Origin: a virus
DNA: 37,782 nt
IMG/VR virus record: IMGVR_UViG_3300030117_000497
Coordinates: 1 to 37,782 of that record
Strand: one strand, 5' to 3'
The notes under the pieces: model-generated
The model's input: the letters and a program-made list of their open reading frames with translations, nothing else
Told to the model about the DNA's origin: nothing
The model's database searches: none
Made by a program: the position numbers and the translations under genes
In this document: one piece after another, positions 7,513 to 17,030 of the stretch
Position numbering within the stretch: the stretch's first letter is position 1
How the letters are laid out: every line of letters starts with the position of its first letter

Positions 7513-9686
7513 TGGCATATCAGTTTCAACGAATAGGGCCAGCAGGAGGGAAAGGTCTCCCTTCGATTCAAGTACCTAAGTTACAAGCAGGCCCTAAACT
7601 GCAAACAGGCACACTTCTTAGGCCGCAAGATAAACCTGATAGTAAAGATCAACTCACCGGTGCGCTATTAGGAATGTTGGGGCCGTCTATAGGTAGGTTG
7701 GGTGTTAAAGGACTAGGTGCTTTAATAGGAGAAAAAGCTCCTGATTGGATGCGGCTAGAGGAACAAGATCCTAGAGTTACTGCGGAAGCATTTGATGATC
7801 CTGCTGCACTAGCAAAAATGTCACTACCGGAAAGAGAAACTTTTCAAAAACAAAAAGAATTAATAGACCAAGTTCTTCCTAAGTATAAAACACCTGCAAG
7901 ACTAACAGGGTTTGGCCAATTAATAGAGGGGCTAGGTACTTATGCTCCTAGCTTTTTCTTAGACGAAGATTCTGCAGAATCCTATATAAAAGGAGCACAA
8001 GCTAGTGCTAAACGGTTTGGTGATTATGACGACTCTGTTTTAGACGCCGCATTAGCGCGGTTACAAAAACGCGGCGAGGTTATGGCTAATCGTCCTTCAG
8101 GGGAACAAAGAAAATTCGAAGGGGCTGTTGTTTTAAAAGGAGATAATAAAGCAACCCAAGTCTCACGAACAGGTCTAAGTTATAAAGACGGTAGAAATTA
8201 CATATTAAGTCAAGGTGATCCTGAAATTGACTTAGATGCTGAAGGCAGGTTTGTAGAAACAGGTCAGTATTACTCAAATCCCCAGCTTTCATCTTCGCTT
8301 AGAGATAGACAAAGAGAAGCTGATAAACGTATTGGAACTTTTGTTAATAAAGAAAACGGACATAGCGAAACCGCATACGCTCGTGAAGTCTTCTCAGAAG
8401 ATGGATTAGTTGGAACTGAAATATTTTTAAGACGAGGCCGCAGAGATCAAGACGGAAATTATGTTATAGAAGATATTGCTTTAGAAGACTTACCCAGAGA
8501 CCCTGCTTCTCAAAACTTTAATAAAGATGGTGGATCTAATTGGGAACTTTATCAACATCGTTATGATTTAGCTCCTCCTCCTAAAGACGAAAAAGAATCA
8601 ATTAGAGAACGGTGGGATCAATTAAGAGAGTATGAACACTCTGCTGAACAGTTAGCTTATTTTGCAACAAAAGTTAGAGGGTTAGATCCCTTAGCTTTCA
8701 CCGGAACTGCTCAATTACTTAAAACTATAAACAGTTTAAAAACAGAAGTAAAAGCGTTAGTTAGTACTTTTGGAGGCCGTAGTTTTGAAGAAACGGTTGG
8801 CACAGCATTTACTAGAAAAGCTGGTGACGAAGCAGGGCTGGGAAGTCCTGAAGCTATTCGAATGTATGGAAATTTGCAAAAGTTCATAGATGCTCAAAAT
8901 AAATATCAACCTAACGATCCCTTATTTGTAAAAGCTCAAAATGATTTTATACGGGCCATAGAAGCCTATGAAGCAAAAACTGAAGATCCTTCGTTAAAAG
9001 GTTTATTTTCAGGCATTGGAGACGACTTTTCTGACGTAGCTTCTGATGCGGTAATTTTAAAATCTTTGCAAATACAAATGGCGTATATGGCAGCAGCTAC
9101 TGCTGGACAAACTGGAAGAACACTGTCAGATAAAGACTTGGCATTTTTCTTACAAGCTATTGGTTTTGAAGCTTCTCCGAACCCTGACGTAATTAAAAAA
9201 TCTATGGCTAGTTTTATAGGGGATATCGTTTCTGCACAGCCTACTCGAGATACGTTTACCAGAGAATTTATAAGAAACCCAAACGCTGTTAATAGCTATT
9301 TAAAAGATGAATTGCGAATTTCTGGAAACTTGTTAGATAGGATAGAAGATCCTGAAACAAAACCTGAAGATAGAAAAGCGTTGGTTGCCGCAGTTGAATC
9401 AGAAATTAGAGATAAAACAGGGGACACTCGTTTTATTAGATTTGACCCTACAACTAACAAGTTTAAATATTTTGGTATTTTTGAATATAAAGAAGGAGAA
9501 AAAGACCTCATATATTTATCTGAGTGGGTAAAACCAGGAGGGTTCTTAGACCAAGAAGGTATTAAGTTTAGACCAGCAGACGTTATACGTGCAGCCTCTC
9601 CTGAGCTTCAAGAAAGAGAAGCAGATGCCACAGTTCGACCTAGTGTTAAACGAAGGAGAGAACCAGAAGATTTCACTGATTTTTAA
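7512..9686 (+). CDS. Large virion/internal protein with GRTLSDKD motif
   Basis: A 724-residue protein, mostly charged and helical, with a P/K/G-rich N-terminus. It has no recognised catalytic motif. Residues 535-542 read GRTLSDKD within QTGRTLSDKDLAFFLQAIG; the same octapeptide recurs four times in the product of 14609-15331, which suggests a common binding partner. The region around it (about 500-560) looks like the most conserved part: MAYMAAATAGQTGRTLSDKD. The C-terminal 25 residues are basic and disordered. Lies in the virion-gene block and is probably an internal or ejected protein. Confidence 0.62.
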   Translation: MAYQFQRIGPAGGKGLPSIQVPKLQAGPKLQTGTLLRPQDKPDSKDQLTGALLGMLGPSIGRLGVKGLGALIGEKAPDWMRLEEQDPRVTAEAFDDPAALAKMSLPERETFQKQKELIDQVLPKYKTPARLTGFGQLIEGLGTYAPSFFLDEDSAESYIKGAQASAKRFGDYDDSVLDAALARLQKRGEVMANRPSGEQRKFEGAVVLKGDNKATQVSRTGLSYKDGRNYILSQGDPEIDLDAEGRFVETGQYYSNPQLSSSLRDRQREADKRIGTFVNKENGHSETAYAREVFSEDGLVGTEIFLRRGRRDQDGNYVIEDIALEDLPRDPASQNFNKDGGSNWELYQHRYDLAPPPKDEKESIRERWDQLREYEHSAEQLAYFATKVRGLDPLAFTGTAQLLKTINSLKTEVKALVSTFGGRSFEETVGTAFTRKAGDEAGLGSPEAIRMYGNLQKFIDAQNKYQPNDPLFVKAQNDFIRAIEAYEAKTEDPSLKGLFSGIGDDFSDVASDAVILKSLQIQMAYMAAATAGQTGRTLSDKDLAFFLQAIGFEASPNPDVIKKSMASFIGDIVSAQPTRDTFTREFIRNPNAVNSYLKDELRISGNLLDRIEDPETKPEDRKALVAAVESEIRDKTGDTRFIRFDPTTNKFKYFGIFEYKEGEKDLIYLSEWVKPGGFLDQEGIKFRPADVIRAASPELQEREADATVRPSVKRRREPEDFTDF

Positions 9687-9692
9687 ATAACG

Positions 9693-12600
9693 ATGGCTCA
9701 ATCTCCTTTACAACCGCAATCTAAAATATTTGAATCTAAACGGTTTAATGATTTTCAAAATAGTATTCTTCAACAAAAAGAAGAAGACATTCCGTTTACT
9801 TATGGAGAAGTGTTTACCTCTAGCCCGAAAGTAAAAAATCGATTTGCAGAGCTAGAATATTTACTTGATATAAAAGCTAACCCTGAAGAATATTCTCAAG
9901 ACGTAAGAGACCAAGCTAACGAATATGTTGCTGGTTACGATTCATCTAGTTTTGGGATTGGACCCACCGGTGTTTCTGAAGAATATAATCAGCTTCAAAC
10001 TGGTCTCGGTCGTTATCGCATAGATAGAGAAGCTCAGGCAAGAGCAGCAGGGCCTCCTGCTCCAAGAGAATACTTAACACGAATAGACCCTAAGCTGGGG
10101 ACTCGTAAAATTCCTTTAGATGACCCTCGCTTAGACAACGTAGAAGATTTACAAGAACTAGAGTCTCTTGGAATTTATCAAGGCGACCAATATTATGACC
10201 CTCCTACTGATTTTTCAGACTTTATGGAAAAATACGCAGGTGCAACTCCTCAAGAGTTTTTAACTGGTTTAGTCACTCAAGGTTTTATTGGGATCAACGG
10301 TAGAACTACTTATGACTCACCTTGGCAAATAAAACAAAGATTTTACCCTATAGATTTAACACCTAGAGAAGCTAAATCTTTAGTTGAAAACGAAGATCCT
10401 AACGCTGAGTTTAGATACATAGACCCTAGAGACCCGTTTCGTGGGTTAGCTATACGAAGTGAAAAAACGAATAACGTCTTCGTACCGTTTAAACCTCAAT
10501 TCGGTGGGGAATCTCTTACTGAGGCTCTTTATACAGGAATCACTCAAGAGATGACTCCTATTTTACTAGAAACTTTAGGGCTAAGACTTACAAAAGATAT
10601 AAAAGATCTTGGTTTTAAAGGTTCGATTAAAGGAGGTGCGAAAGACCTTGGACTAGCAACAGGCGCAGCCGCTCTCGGTCGTTATGCTCAGCTGTTGTAT
10701 GGACAACAAACAGGGATAAACCCTGACTTAGACCCTTATCGAGCACTCGAAGACGCTGGGGTTGCTGCTCTTTGGGCTGCTGGTGGTGTGTTTGGTGCTA
10801 ATGTTCTTTTAGGTTTAACAAACGGAATTACCCAAGCTATTACAGGTGAGTTTCTACCTCCCTCTATTATTGCTAGGTTAAAAGACGCGGCTGATAGAAT
10901 AAAAACTCCTAAACGTAAGCCTGAATTTTCTGAAGAAGAATTAAATACCGCAGTAAAAGAAGCGGGGCAAGCGGTCGGTGAAACACTAAATGATTTTCAA
11001 AGAACTACGGGTGAGATTTTACAAGACGATTATTTTCTACAACTAGAAAAAGAACTTTACGGCTATCTAAACGATACTTCAGAAGGCAGAGCTGCTTTCG
11101 ATGCGCTATATGAAAATCAAAGTGACTCTTTAAGGACGTTTTGGCGTTTTTTAAGTCAAGAAGACCCTAGCTTACCCGACAATGTGACGTTTGAATCGTT
11201 TAAAGAATATATAGAACAAAGTCGAGAGGAAAGTTTGCGGCTTGCTAAAGAGGCTGCTGAAAGAGCAACTAAAGACTTAGAAGAAGAGGTGTCTTTTGGC
11301 GAAGCAATCGCAGAAGAAACTCTTGAAACAACCGCTGAACTTGCTGCTCCGATTCTAGATAAGGTCGGCAGAAGAGAAGACAGTCTTTATCCTCGAGACA
11401 CTCCTGAATTAACAATGGCTAAAAGCGAGCGATACAAAGAGTTAAAAGATGAGTATGAAGCTGCTTTAGATAGATATGACAACGTACGATACCCGAAAGC
11501 TTCTGTTAAAAATGTTCGATTTATTAAAGGCCCGTTTGAACAGTTGTTAACAGGTAAAAAAGATCCTGGTCAAATATTAATAAGTTTAGAAGACTCTGAA
11601 GCTGCTCAAATTGCTCGCGAAATAGCTCCAATGACAGGAGAAGGCGTTAGTACAATACAACAGCTATTAGGTGTTCAGTTTATTAAAGATGCTGATGGTA
11701 AAGATAGGATTGCGCCTAAAGCCGATTGGTCATTAAAAGATTACGCAATTGCTCGCGAAGTGGCTCATAGTCTTTCTGTTTCTCATTCAAACGCTAGTGT
11801 GCGAGATTCTATGAGTGCCTTAGTAGATGGGTTTGATCTTCAAATAAAAGATTTATTACGCGAAGGCGCAAAACAACGTCTACGAGAAGAAATCCCAGCC
11901 TTAGCTAATACTAAATCTATTGATGCAAATTTAGTTAATAAATGGATGTTAGATAATGAGTGGGGCGACGATATTACAAATACGTTTACGGCACTTCGGG
12001 AAGAAGGAGCTGGCATAGATGCCGCATGGCTAAGAGATTTAACTAAAAAACGACCAGAAGAAATTGCTGAGTATGTTTTTAGTTCAAACCCGACTAATGT
12101 TGAAAACTTAATGAAAGAGTTGATGAAACAACCTGACTCAACTACAAAAATAAGAGCAATTCGACAATTAGTTTTAAACGAAATTGATGCAAAAGTTGGA
12201 AAAGGAACAGTTCCCGAACAAACTAAAAACTGGAAAGCGTTTAAAGACAAGTATGAAATGCAATTAGCTGCTATTTTTGACGAAAATACATTTATTAAAT
12301 TAGCTAATTGGGAAAACGCTCAAGCGAAAGCCTTGCGAAATATGGATAAAATTGCTGAAGATATTTTACAACTAGAAAAAGAATACGATGGCAATGTTGT
12401 TAATGTTATAGGACGGTTTATAGAAAGCGGAGCAGCTACAAAACGAAACGGTGAAACCGCTGATCTTAATGATTTTAGAGATTTGATGAAAAAATACCCT
12501 TCGTTACAGCCTTATGCAAGAGAGTTATTTAAAAAACAGCTAAGGTCAAAATTCGGAGATCAGATGTTAGAACAAGGTCGAGGAATGTTAGACGGTGGTT

Positions 12601-13193
12601 TCTTAGTTAAGGCTATGAACGCACTCGTTAGCGATCCTGTAGAACCAGGAAAAAAAGGTACAAAAGACCTTGGTTTAATGATGTCTAAACTACTCGGCCC
12701 TGAAGTTGGCCCTCGTTACGCTAAATCTCTAAGACAGTTTAATATACTTTTACAACAAGCAGCAGACCGTAATATGAAAGGTCCATTAAAAGGTTCTGGT
12801 GCAGGAGAAGGTAGATTAGAAAATCAATTAACTAAAACACAAACTTTGCGAACTATAATGAGAGCTTTAATTGCTCCATTAAGTGCGCTAGGCCGTAAAT
12901 TAAATCTTGGTTCTGAAAAAATAGGTATGAATTCTCTTGATAATTTATTATCAATTATTGTGGACCCCTCGAAAATAGACCAATTAATGAGAGTTCAAAA
13001 TGCTAAATTAACCACAGCTAGTTGGCTTAAATTTATGGCAGCTTTAGCTATGGCTAGAAACGTAGATATTGGCTCAGATTTAGATAGAACAGAAATGGAA
13101 AAAGTAGTTGATGATTTGCTTGAAGAGTATCAACTTGAAGATGACTACTTTGCCTCTAAACACCCTATTTTAAAAACAGTTATCGGGGAATAG
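9693..13193 (+). CDS. Very large virion/ejection protein
   Basis: At 1166 residues this is the longest protein in the window. The N-terminal third is D/P/Y-rich; about 285-385 has moderately hydrophobic G/A-rich stretches (GAKDLGLATGAAALGRYAQL; VAALWAAGGVFGANVLLGLT) that could insert in membrane; about 430-560 and 600-1000 are long charged helices; the C-terminal segment (about 1040-1130) has APLSALGRKLNLGSEKIG and IIVDPSKIDQLM, a pattern seen near the end of large virion proteins of marine phages. No transglycosylase or protease motif was found. A DNA-ejection protein is a reasonable guess from size, membrane-prone patches and context, but is unproven. Confidence 0.6.
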   Translation: MAQSPLQPQSKIFESKRFNDFQNSILQQKEEDIPFTYGEVFTSSPKVKNRFAELEYLLDIKANPEEYSQDVRDQANEYVAGYDSSSFGIGPTGVSEEYNQLQTGLGRYRIDREAQARAAGPPAPREYLTRIDPKLGTRKIPLDDPRLDNVEDLQELESLGIYQGDQYYDPPTDFSDFMEKYAGATPQEFLTGLVTQGFIGINGRTTYDSPWQIKQRFYPIDLTPREAKSLVENEDPNAEFRYIDPRDPFRGLAIRSEKTNNVFVPFKPQFGGESLTEALYTGITQEMTPILLETLGLRLTKDIKDLGFKGSIKGGAKDLGLATGAAALGRYAQLLYGQQTGINPDLDPYRALEDAGVAALWAAGGVFGANVLLGLTNGITQAITGEFLPPSIIARLKDAADRIKTPKRKPEFSEEELNTAVKEAGQAVGETLNDFQRTTGEILQDDYFLQLEKELYGYLNDTSEGRAAFDALYENQSDSLRTFWRFLSQEDPSLPDNVTFESFKEYIEQSREESLRLAKEAAERATKDLEEEVSFGEAIAEETLETTAELAAPILDKVGRREDSLYPRDTPELTMAKSERYKELKDEYEAALDRYDNVRYPKASVKNVRFIKGPFEQLLTGKKDPGQILISLEDSEAAQIAREIAPMTGEGVSTIQQLLGVQFIKDADGKDRIAPKADWSLKDYAIAREVAHSLSVSHSNASVRDSMSALVDGFDLQIKDLLREGAKQRLREEIPALANTKSIDANLVNKWMLDNEWGDDITNTFTALREEGAGIDAAWLRDLTKKRPEEIAEYVFSSNPTNVENLMKELMKQPDSTTKIRAIRQLVLNEIDAKVGKGTVPEQTKNWKAFKDKYEMQLAAIFDENTFIKLANWENAQAKALRNMDKIAEDILQLEKEYDGNVVNVIGRFIESGAATKRNGETADLNDFRDLMKKYPSLQPYARELFKKQLRSKFGDQMLEQGRGMLDGGFLVKAMNALVSDPVEPGKKGTKDLGLMMSKLLGPEVGPRYAKSLRQFNILLQQAADRNMKGPLKGSGAGEGRLENQLTKTQTLRTIMRALIAPLSALGRKLNLGSEKIGMNSLDNLLSIIVDPSKIDQLMRVQNAKLTTASWLKFMAALAMARNVDIGSDLDRTEMEKVVDDLLEEYQLEDDYFASKHPILKTVIGE

Positions 13194-13202
13194 GAACAAA
13201 AC

Positions 13203-14606
13203 ATGGAAGGTAACTTTACTGATTTTTTCGGAGCCAACGTAAGAGCTGGCGAAGGGTTTTATAAACCACAGCAACAGTTTGTAGACGCAGCTGAAGAAGT
13301 TACTACGGAACAACCTCAAACTGCACAGGAAGTCAGAGCAACAATACCGCCTAAACCTAAAAGAAGTGATTCTAAATACCAGTTTGGACCATTCCAAGGC
13401 AAAAAAGGTATGGACGCTTTTAAACGTGATCTGTATAATTGGGAAGAACGATACGGGATGTTCCCTACTACAGAAGGTGCTGCAGAGTGGTTACAAGGAG
13501 ATCAAGACCCCTACTATGAAACTACTGAAGGGTCTACTTCGACACAAACACAAACCGAAACACAAACCGAAGACACAGGCCCAACTACACGTGAACTAAT
13601 ACTCCAAGCTGAGCAATGGTTTTTAGATAATAACGTGGGGTTACCGTACAGTCGTCAAGACTACGCCTCTGATGAAGATTATCTAAACGCTTTAACTGGG
13701 TTTATTGATACTTACCAAGCTCCTGTTGCCGAAGTAAATACAGATGATGCTGTTGTTACAGATACAGGAACTACAGATACAACCACTACCACCGGCGGTA
13801 CTACAGAGACAACTACGACTGGCGGTACTCGTTTAGATCAACTTTCAGCAGAGCAGTTGCGCGAGATGGGTTATTTAACCCAAGAAGAAATAGAAGCCAT
13901 GGGGTATATGACCCCCGAACAAATGGCTGAACAAGGCTATATGAGTCGAGCTGAGTTCGATGAGTATTTAGCGCAACAGTCTCCTGGTTTAACTGCTGAT
14001 CAAGTACAAAATATTATTGATCAACAAGATTACGACACTACGTTTAATGAACTAACAACGCGACTAGATGATTTAAATCAAAAATATGCTGACTCGCAAT
14101 CTCAATACGATGCTGATGCAGCGAAAGCACAAATAGATCAAACTAAAAGCGACCTACAAAGTTTTTTCTCAAGCGCACAACCCAGTGGGCCGAGAACAGG
14201 AGCAACCTCTCAGTTTAGCAAACAACCTAGCTTTATCTCTGGTTCTGCTAACCCAATGGCTAATCTAATAAAATCTCAACGAGAAGGTACAGGACAAGAT
14301 CCATACGATTACTACTACAGTAGTTTCACTCCTTCTTATTCAGATTTTGATGAGCCTATGTCTGCCGAAGAGTACGGACAACGATCAGGACCAGTAGCGT
14401 TCGATTACCCGAACCCTTTTACACAGGGCGCGGCTAGTGGAGGCTCTGTTTCTAATTTTCAACAACCTCAACAACCTAGTTTTTTAAAACACGGAGGAGG
14501 TATAGAACAACCCTCCGTTGACCAAGGCATTGGAGCCGCATTAAATTTCCAGACTAATGTAGATCCTTTTCAGAGTGCCTTTAGACCCAATGTGAAAAGG
14601 AGATAG
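13203..14606 (+). CDS. Virion protein with Thr-rich linker and GY repeats
   Basis: A 467-residue modular protein. Residues about 30-85 form a folded-looking segment (FGPFQGKKGMDAFKRDLYNW); about 100-118 is a TQTQTETQ linker; about 186-210 is almost only T and G; about 216-258 has three near-tandem copies of (E)xGY(L/M)(T/S)xxE (EMGYLTQEE, AMGYMTPEQ, EQGYMSRAE); about 262-325 is a coiled coil; and the tail has ASGGSVSNFQQPQ and ends in KRR. Linkers and short repeats suit a virion adaptor or fibre-associated protein. Nothing enzymatic is seen. Start has upstream ataggaac. Confidence 0.6.
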   Translation: MEGNFTDFFGANVRAGEGFYKPQQQFVDAAEEVTTEQPQTAQEVRATIPPKPKRSDSKYQFGPFQGKKGMDAFKRDLYNWEERYGMFPTTEGAAEWLQGDQDPYYETTEGSTSTQTQTETQTEDTGPTTRELILQAEQWFLDNNVGLPYSRQDYASDEDYLNALTGFIDTYQAPVAEVNTDDAVVTDTGTTDTTTTTGGTTETTTTGGTRLDQLSAEQLREMGYLTQEEIEAMGYMTPEQMAEQGYMSRAEFDEYLAQQSPGLTADQVQNIIDQQDYDTTFNELTTRLDDLNQKYADSQSQYDADAAKAQIDQTKSDLQSFFSSAQPSGPRTGATSQFSKQPSFISGSANPMANLIKSQREGTGQDPYDYYYSSFTPSYSDFDEPMSAEEYGQRSGPVAFDYPNPFTQGAASGGSVSNFQQPQQPSFLKHGGGIEQPSVDQGIGAALNFQTNVDPFQSAFRPNVKRR

Positions 14607-14608
14607 AC

Positions 14609-15331
14609 ATGGCAGGATTAACACTAGAAGAATTAGAAGGGTTTCAAACAGGTCGTACTATGTCTGACAAAGACGCACGACAGTCTGGACGCACTATGTC
14701 CGACAAAGATCTTTTAATGGAAGAACTTCGACGATTGCAAGAAGGTCGTACCTTATCTGATAGAGACATTATGGAGGCTTTGTCATATTTAGAAGGGTCT
14801 GCCCCAGAAGTTCCACAATCAGGTCGTGCTTTATCTGATAGAGATATGGTTCCTATGTTGCAAGGAGGAGGACAAACGATGCCTGTGCCGCCTGTCCCTC
14901 CTATGTCACAACAACCACCGCCTCCTGTCCCTGCTGTCGGAGGAGGATTACCGAGTGTTGCTGACAATATGAGAAACGCTATGCCGCCAGCTAAACCACC
15001 ACCCCCTATGCCTCCTGCAGAAAGTCCTGAACAAATGGCAGGAATGCCATCTATGACTCCTGAAGTAGAACAAGCGATTGCTCAAACTATAGAAGTCAGT
15101 GAAACACCAGAAGAAATATTAACTAACGCGATGGCCTCAACTGTGGTTTCTGTTGCTGAATCACCAGAAGAAATTATCAGCACGTTTGAAACTGCTAAAG
15201 AACAGGCACTTATGCAGTATGCTCAGATAACAGGTTCTCCAGACGCGGGAATGTCTGAAACTGACGCTAGGCTTATGGAGTTACTTGGCGGCGGCGACGA
15301 AATGATGATGTCAGAAGAGGTAATGATTTAA
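14609..15331 (+). CDS. Proline-rich virion protein with four GRxxSDxD repeats
   Basis: A 240-residue protein. The N-terminal 80 residues carry four copies of an octapeptide: GRTMSDKD at 15 and 27, GRTLSDRD at 46 and GRALSDRD at 72, mostly preceded by T/S/E. A proline-rich linker follows (about 90-145, with VPPVPPM and PPPPMPP), then an acidic helical tail with two copies of (S/T)PEEI. The octapeptide also occurs once in the 7512-9686 product. This looks like a flexible scaffold with repeated docking peptides. RBS aaaggaga lies 6-7 nt upstream. Its stop codon overlaps the stop of the convergent helicase gene. Confidence 0.62.
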   Translation: MAGLTLEELEGFQTGRTMSDKDARQSGRTMSDKDLLMEELRRLQEGRTLSDRDIMEALSYLEGSAPEVPQSGRALSDRDMVPMLQGGGQTMPVPPVPPMSQQPPPPVPAVGGGLPSVADNMRNAMPPAKPPPPMPPAESPEQMAGMPSMTPEVEQAIAQTIEVSETPEEILTNAMASTVVSVAESPEEIISTFETAKEQALMQYAQITGSPDAGMSETDARLMELLGGGDEMMMSEEVMI

Positions 15332-16770
15332 GTAAGCCACGACTTCCATTTTTCATCGCCTAATACTTCTTGAGCTAGATTTAGTTTGTTCCTAAGAGCC
15401 TTGACGATATTTTCGTCAACGGTTTTTGGTGAAACTAGATCAACATAAGTTACTTTATTTTTCTGGCCTATCCGATGTGCGCGGTCTTCGGACTGTAGTC
15501 TTTTTTCTAAATCAAAATTATTCGAGTAGTAGATTACATTTTGTGCTTGAGTCAGTGTAATCCCGTAGCCTCCTGTTTGTGTATTTCCTACGAAGTACCG
15601 AAGTTCTGAATCAGGATCTTGAAATCGTTCTATAACGCTTTCTCTTTCTTCGTCAGAAGTATCGCCGTAATAACTAGCTACACAATCAGGCCCACCTAGT
15701 TCTTGCATGGTTTCCACGATCTCTCTTATGTTGTGTCGGTAATTTGCCCAGATAATAATCTTACCTCGCATCTCACCGATGACATTGATCAGTTCGTCTA
15801 TCCTATTGTTTTCTATGGGTATTTCTGTTCCCTCGTCTGTTTTCGTATAGCCGCAAACTACTTGGTGAAGCCTAAGCATTTGCGTGAGTACGTTGTTTAC
15901 TGACACCTGTTCCATCTCACCTAGTTCTGCTATCGCATACTCTTTCAGTTCTCCGTAAACTTTCTTTTGTTCAGGGGTCAGTTCTACTTCTCTGCGAAGG
16001 TAAACCTTATCAGGTAAGTCAAGACACTCTTTCTTCAGTACACGGTAGGAAAACCTATCTACACGCTCCGAAAGTTCTTCTAGGTTCTGATAGCCTACGA
16101 CTTGTCTAAATGATCTAGCACCGAAGTGTCGTTTAACGACCTGACCGTAGTGATTCTGAAACGAATAGAACGAAGTAAACCCTAGCAAACTAGGAGAAAG
16201 AACTTCGGTCTGTGAATACAGATCTAAAGGAGACTGCGTAATAGGAAAGCCTGTCAGTATCCTTCTGTATTTAGCGTTTTTAGAAAGTTTGATAAGAGCC
16301 TTGGTACGAGCCGCTTTAGGGTTCTTAATTGTCGTTGACTCATCGATCGCTAACAGTGTCTGATGCGCCAGTATAAAGTTCTCAGCGAAGGTCAGACCTT
16401 TCTTAGTGCTGAAGGCTTCTACGTTCATTACTAGAATCTTTAGCTCGTTAGTTACCTCGAACAAATCCATCAGCTTTTGTTTCTCTTCTTTCTTAGGCGA
16501 TGGAGACCAGACACCTATCCGATGCTCTATGTAATCTGGTAAATGTGTAGGAAGCTCTCGTTCTGACCAGTTACGGTAAACTCCTTTAGGAGCCACAATA
16601 ACCACACCCGTTACTGAGCCTTTACTGTAAAGTATCGCAAAGTTATCTATTAAAACTTTCGACTTCCCCGTACCCATCTCCATAAAGAACGCATAGTGCT
16701 CTTTGTTCCAAGCCTTTAGTAGTGCGTCTTTTTGATGAGCATACGGGTCTGTTTTAAACTCGTATTTCAT
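15328..16770 (-). CDS. SNF2-family DEAD/H helicase-like ATPase
   Basis: A 480-residue superfamily 2 translocase of the SNF2/RapA type. Visible motifs: Walker A GTGKS (33-37), motif II DEST (143-146, replacing DEAH), motif III-like RILTGFP (about 189-195), GGYGITLTQAQNVIYY in the C-terminal lobe, and motif VI QSEDRAHRIGQ (about 426-436), the SNF2 signature. It is the compact phage version with no accessory DNA-binding domain. Likely role in phage DNA replication or remodelling protein-DNA complexes. It is one of only two clear minus-strand genes, has an aaagga RBS just upstream of its ATG, and faces the AT-rich region at 16790-17030. Confidence 0.9.
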   Translation of the reverse strand: MKYEFKTDPYAHQKDALLKAWNKEHYAFFMEMGTGKSKVLIDNFAILYSKGSVTGVVIVAPKGVYRNWSERELPTHLPDYIEHRIGVWSPSPKKEEKQKLMDLFEVTNELKILVMNVEAFSTKKGLTFAENFILAHQTLLAIDESTTIKNPKAARTKALIKLSKNAKYRRILTGFPITQSPLDLYSQTEVLSPSLLGFTSFYSFQNHYGQVVKRHFGARSFRQVVGYQNLEELSERVDRFSYRVLKKECLDLPDKVYLRREVELTPEQKKVYGELKEYAIAELGEMEQVSVNNVLTQMLRLHQVVCGYTKTDEGTEIPIENNRIDELINVIGEMRGKIIIWANYRHNIREIVETMQELGGPDCVASYYGDTSDEERESVIERFQDPDSELRYFVGNTQTGGYGITLTQAQNVIYYSNNFDLEKRLQSEDRAHRIGQKNKVTYVDLVSPKTVDENIVKALRNKLNLAQEVLGDEKWKSWLT

Positions 16771-17030
16771 CTTAATCCTTTCTAAGTTCTACGCGAAGAA
16801 TAATATATATAGAGAAGAATATATATGAGAGATTAAAAGTTTTCTCGCGGCCTCTTTATTCTTCTAATAACTAATAGGAATTCTATTAGTTTTCACTCAG
16901 TAAGAAAATTCTTATAGAACAGACTCTTAACCCTAGTTCTATTAGATCTATTACTCTATTAGACGATTCTGTTAACTTTTTTAAAAAAAGTAAAATTCTA
17001 CAGATAGACTATAGAACTAATAGAAAGCCC
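16771..17030. other. AT-rich origin-like/regulatory region with CTATTAG repeats
   Basis: No gene is seen here. The stretch is strongly AT-rich, with two direct repeats of a GAAGAATA-ATATAT-like run (about 16795-16832), a 9-bp-arm inverted repeat AACTAATAG/CTATTAGTT around a 5-nt centre (16869-16891), further CTATTAG or CTAATAG copies at 16939, 16956 and 17017 plus one near-copy at 16948, and an 8-bp A/T inverted repeat (16975-16991). Repeated short sites in an unwinding-prone region upstream of a helicase gene fit a replication origin or a cluster of regulator sites. It must also hold the promoter for the minus-strand helicase. Confidence 0.45.

Noticed and set aside
14644-14967. Minus-strand open frame of 107 codons with SDIVRP repeats
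   Set aside because: It is the reverse reading of the GRxxSDxD and proline-rich repeats of the plus-strand gene; no RBS.
16975-16991. Inverted repeat ACTTTTTT/AAAAAAGT as a terminator
   Set aside because: The loop would be a single base and the stem has only A-T pairs; better explained as part of the AT-rich origin-like region.
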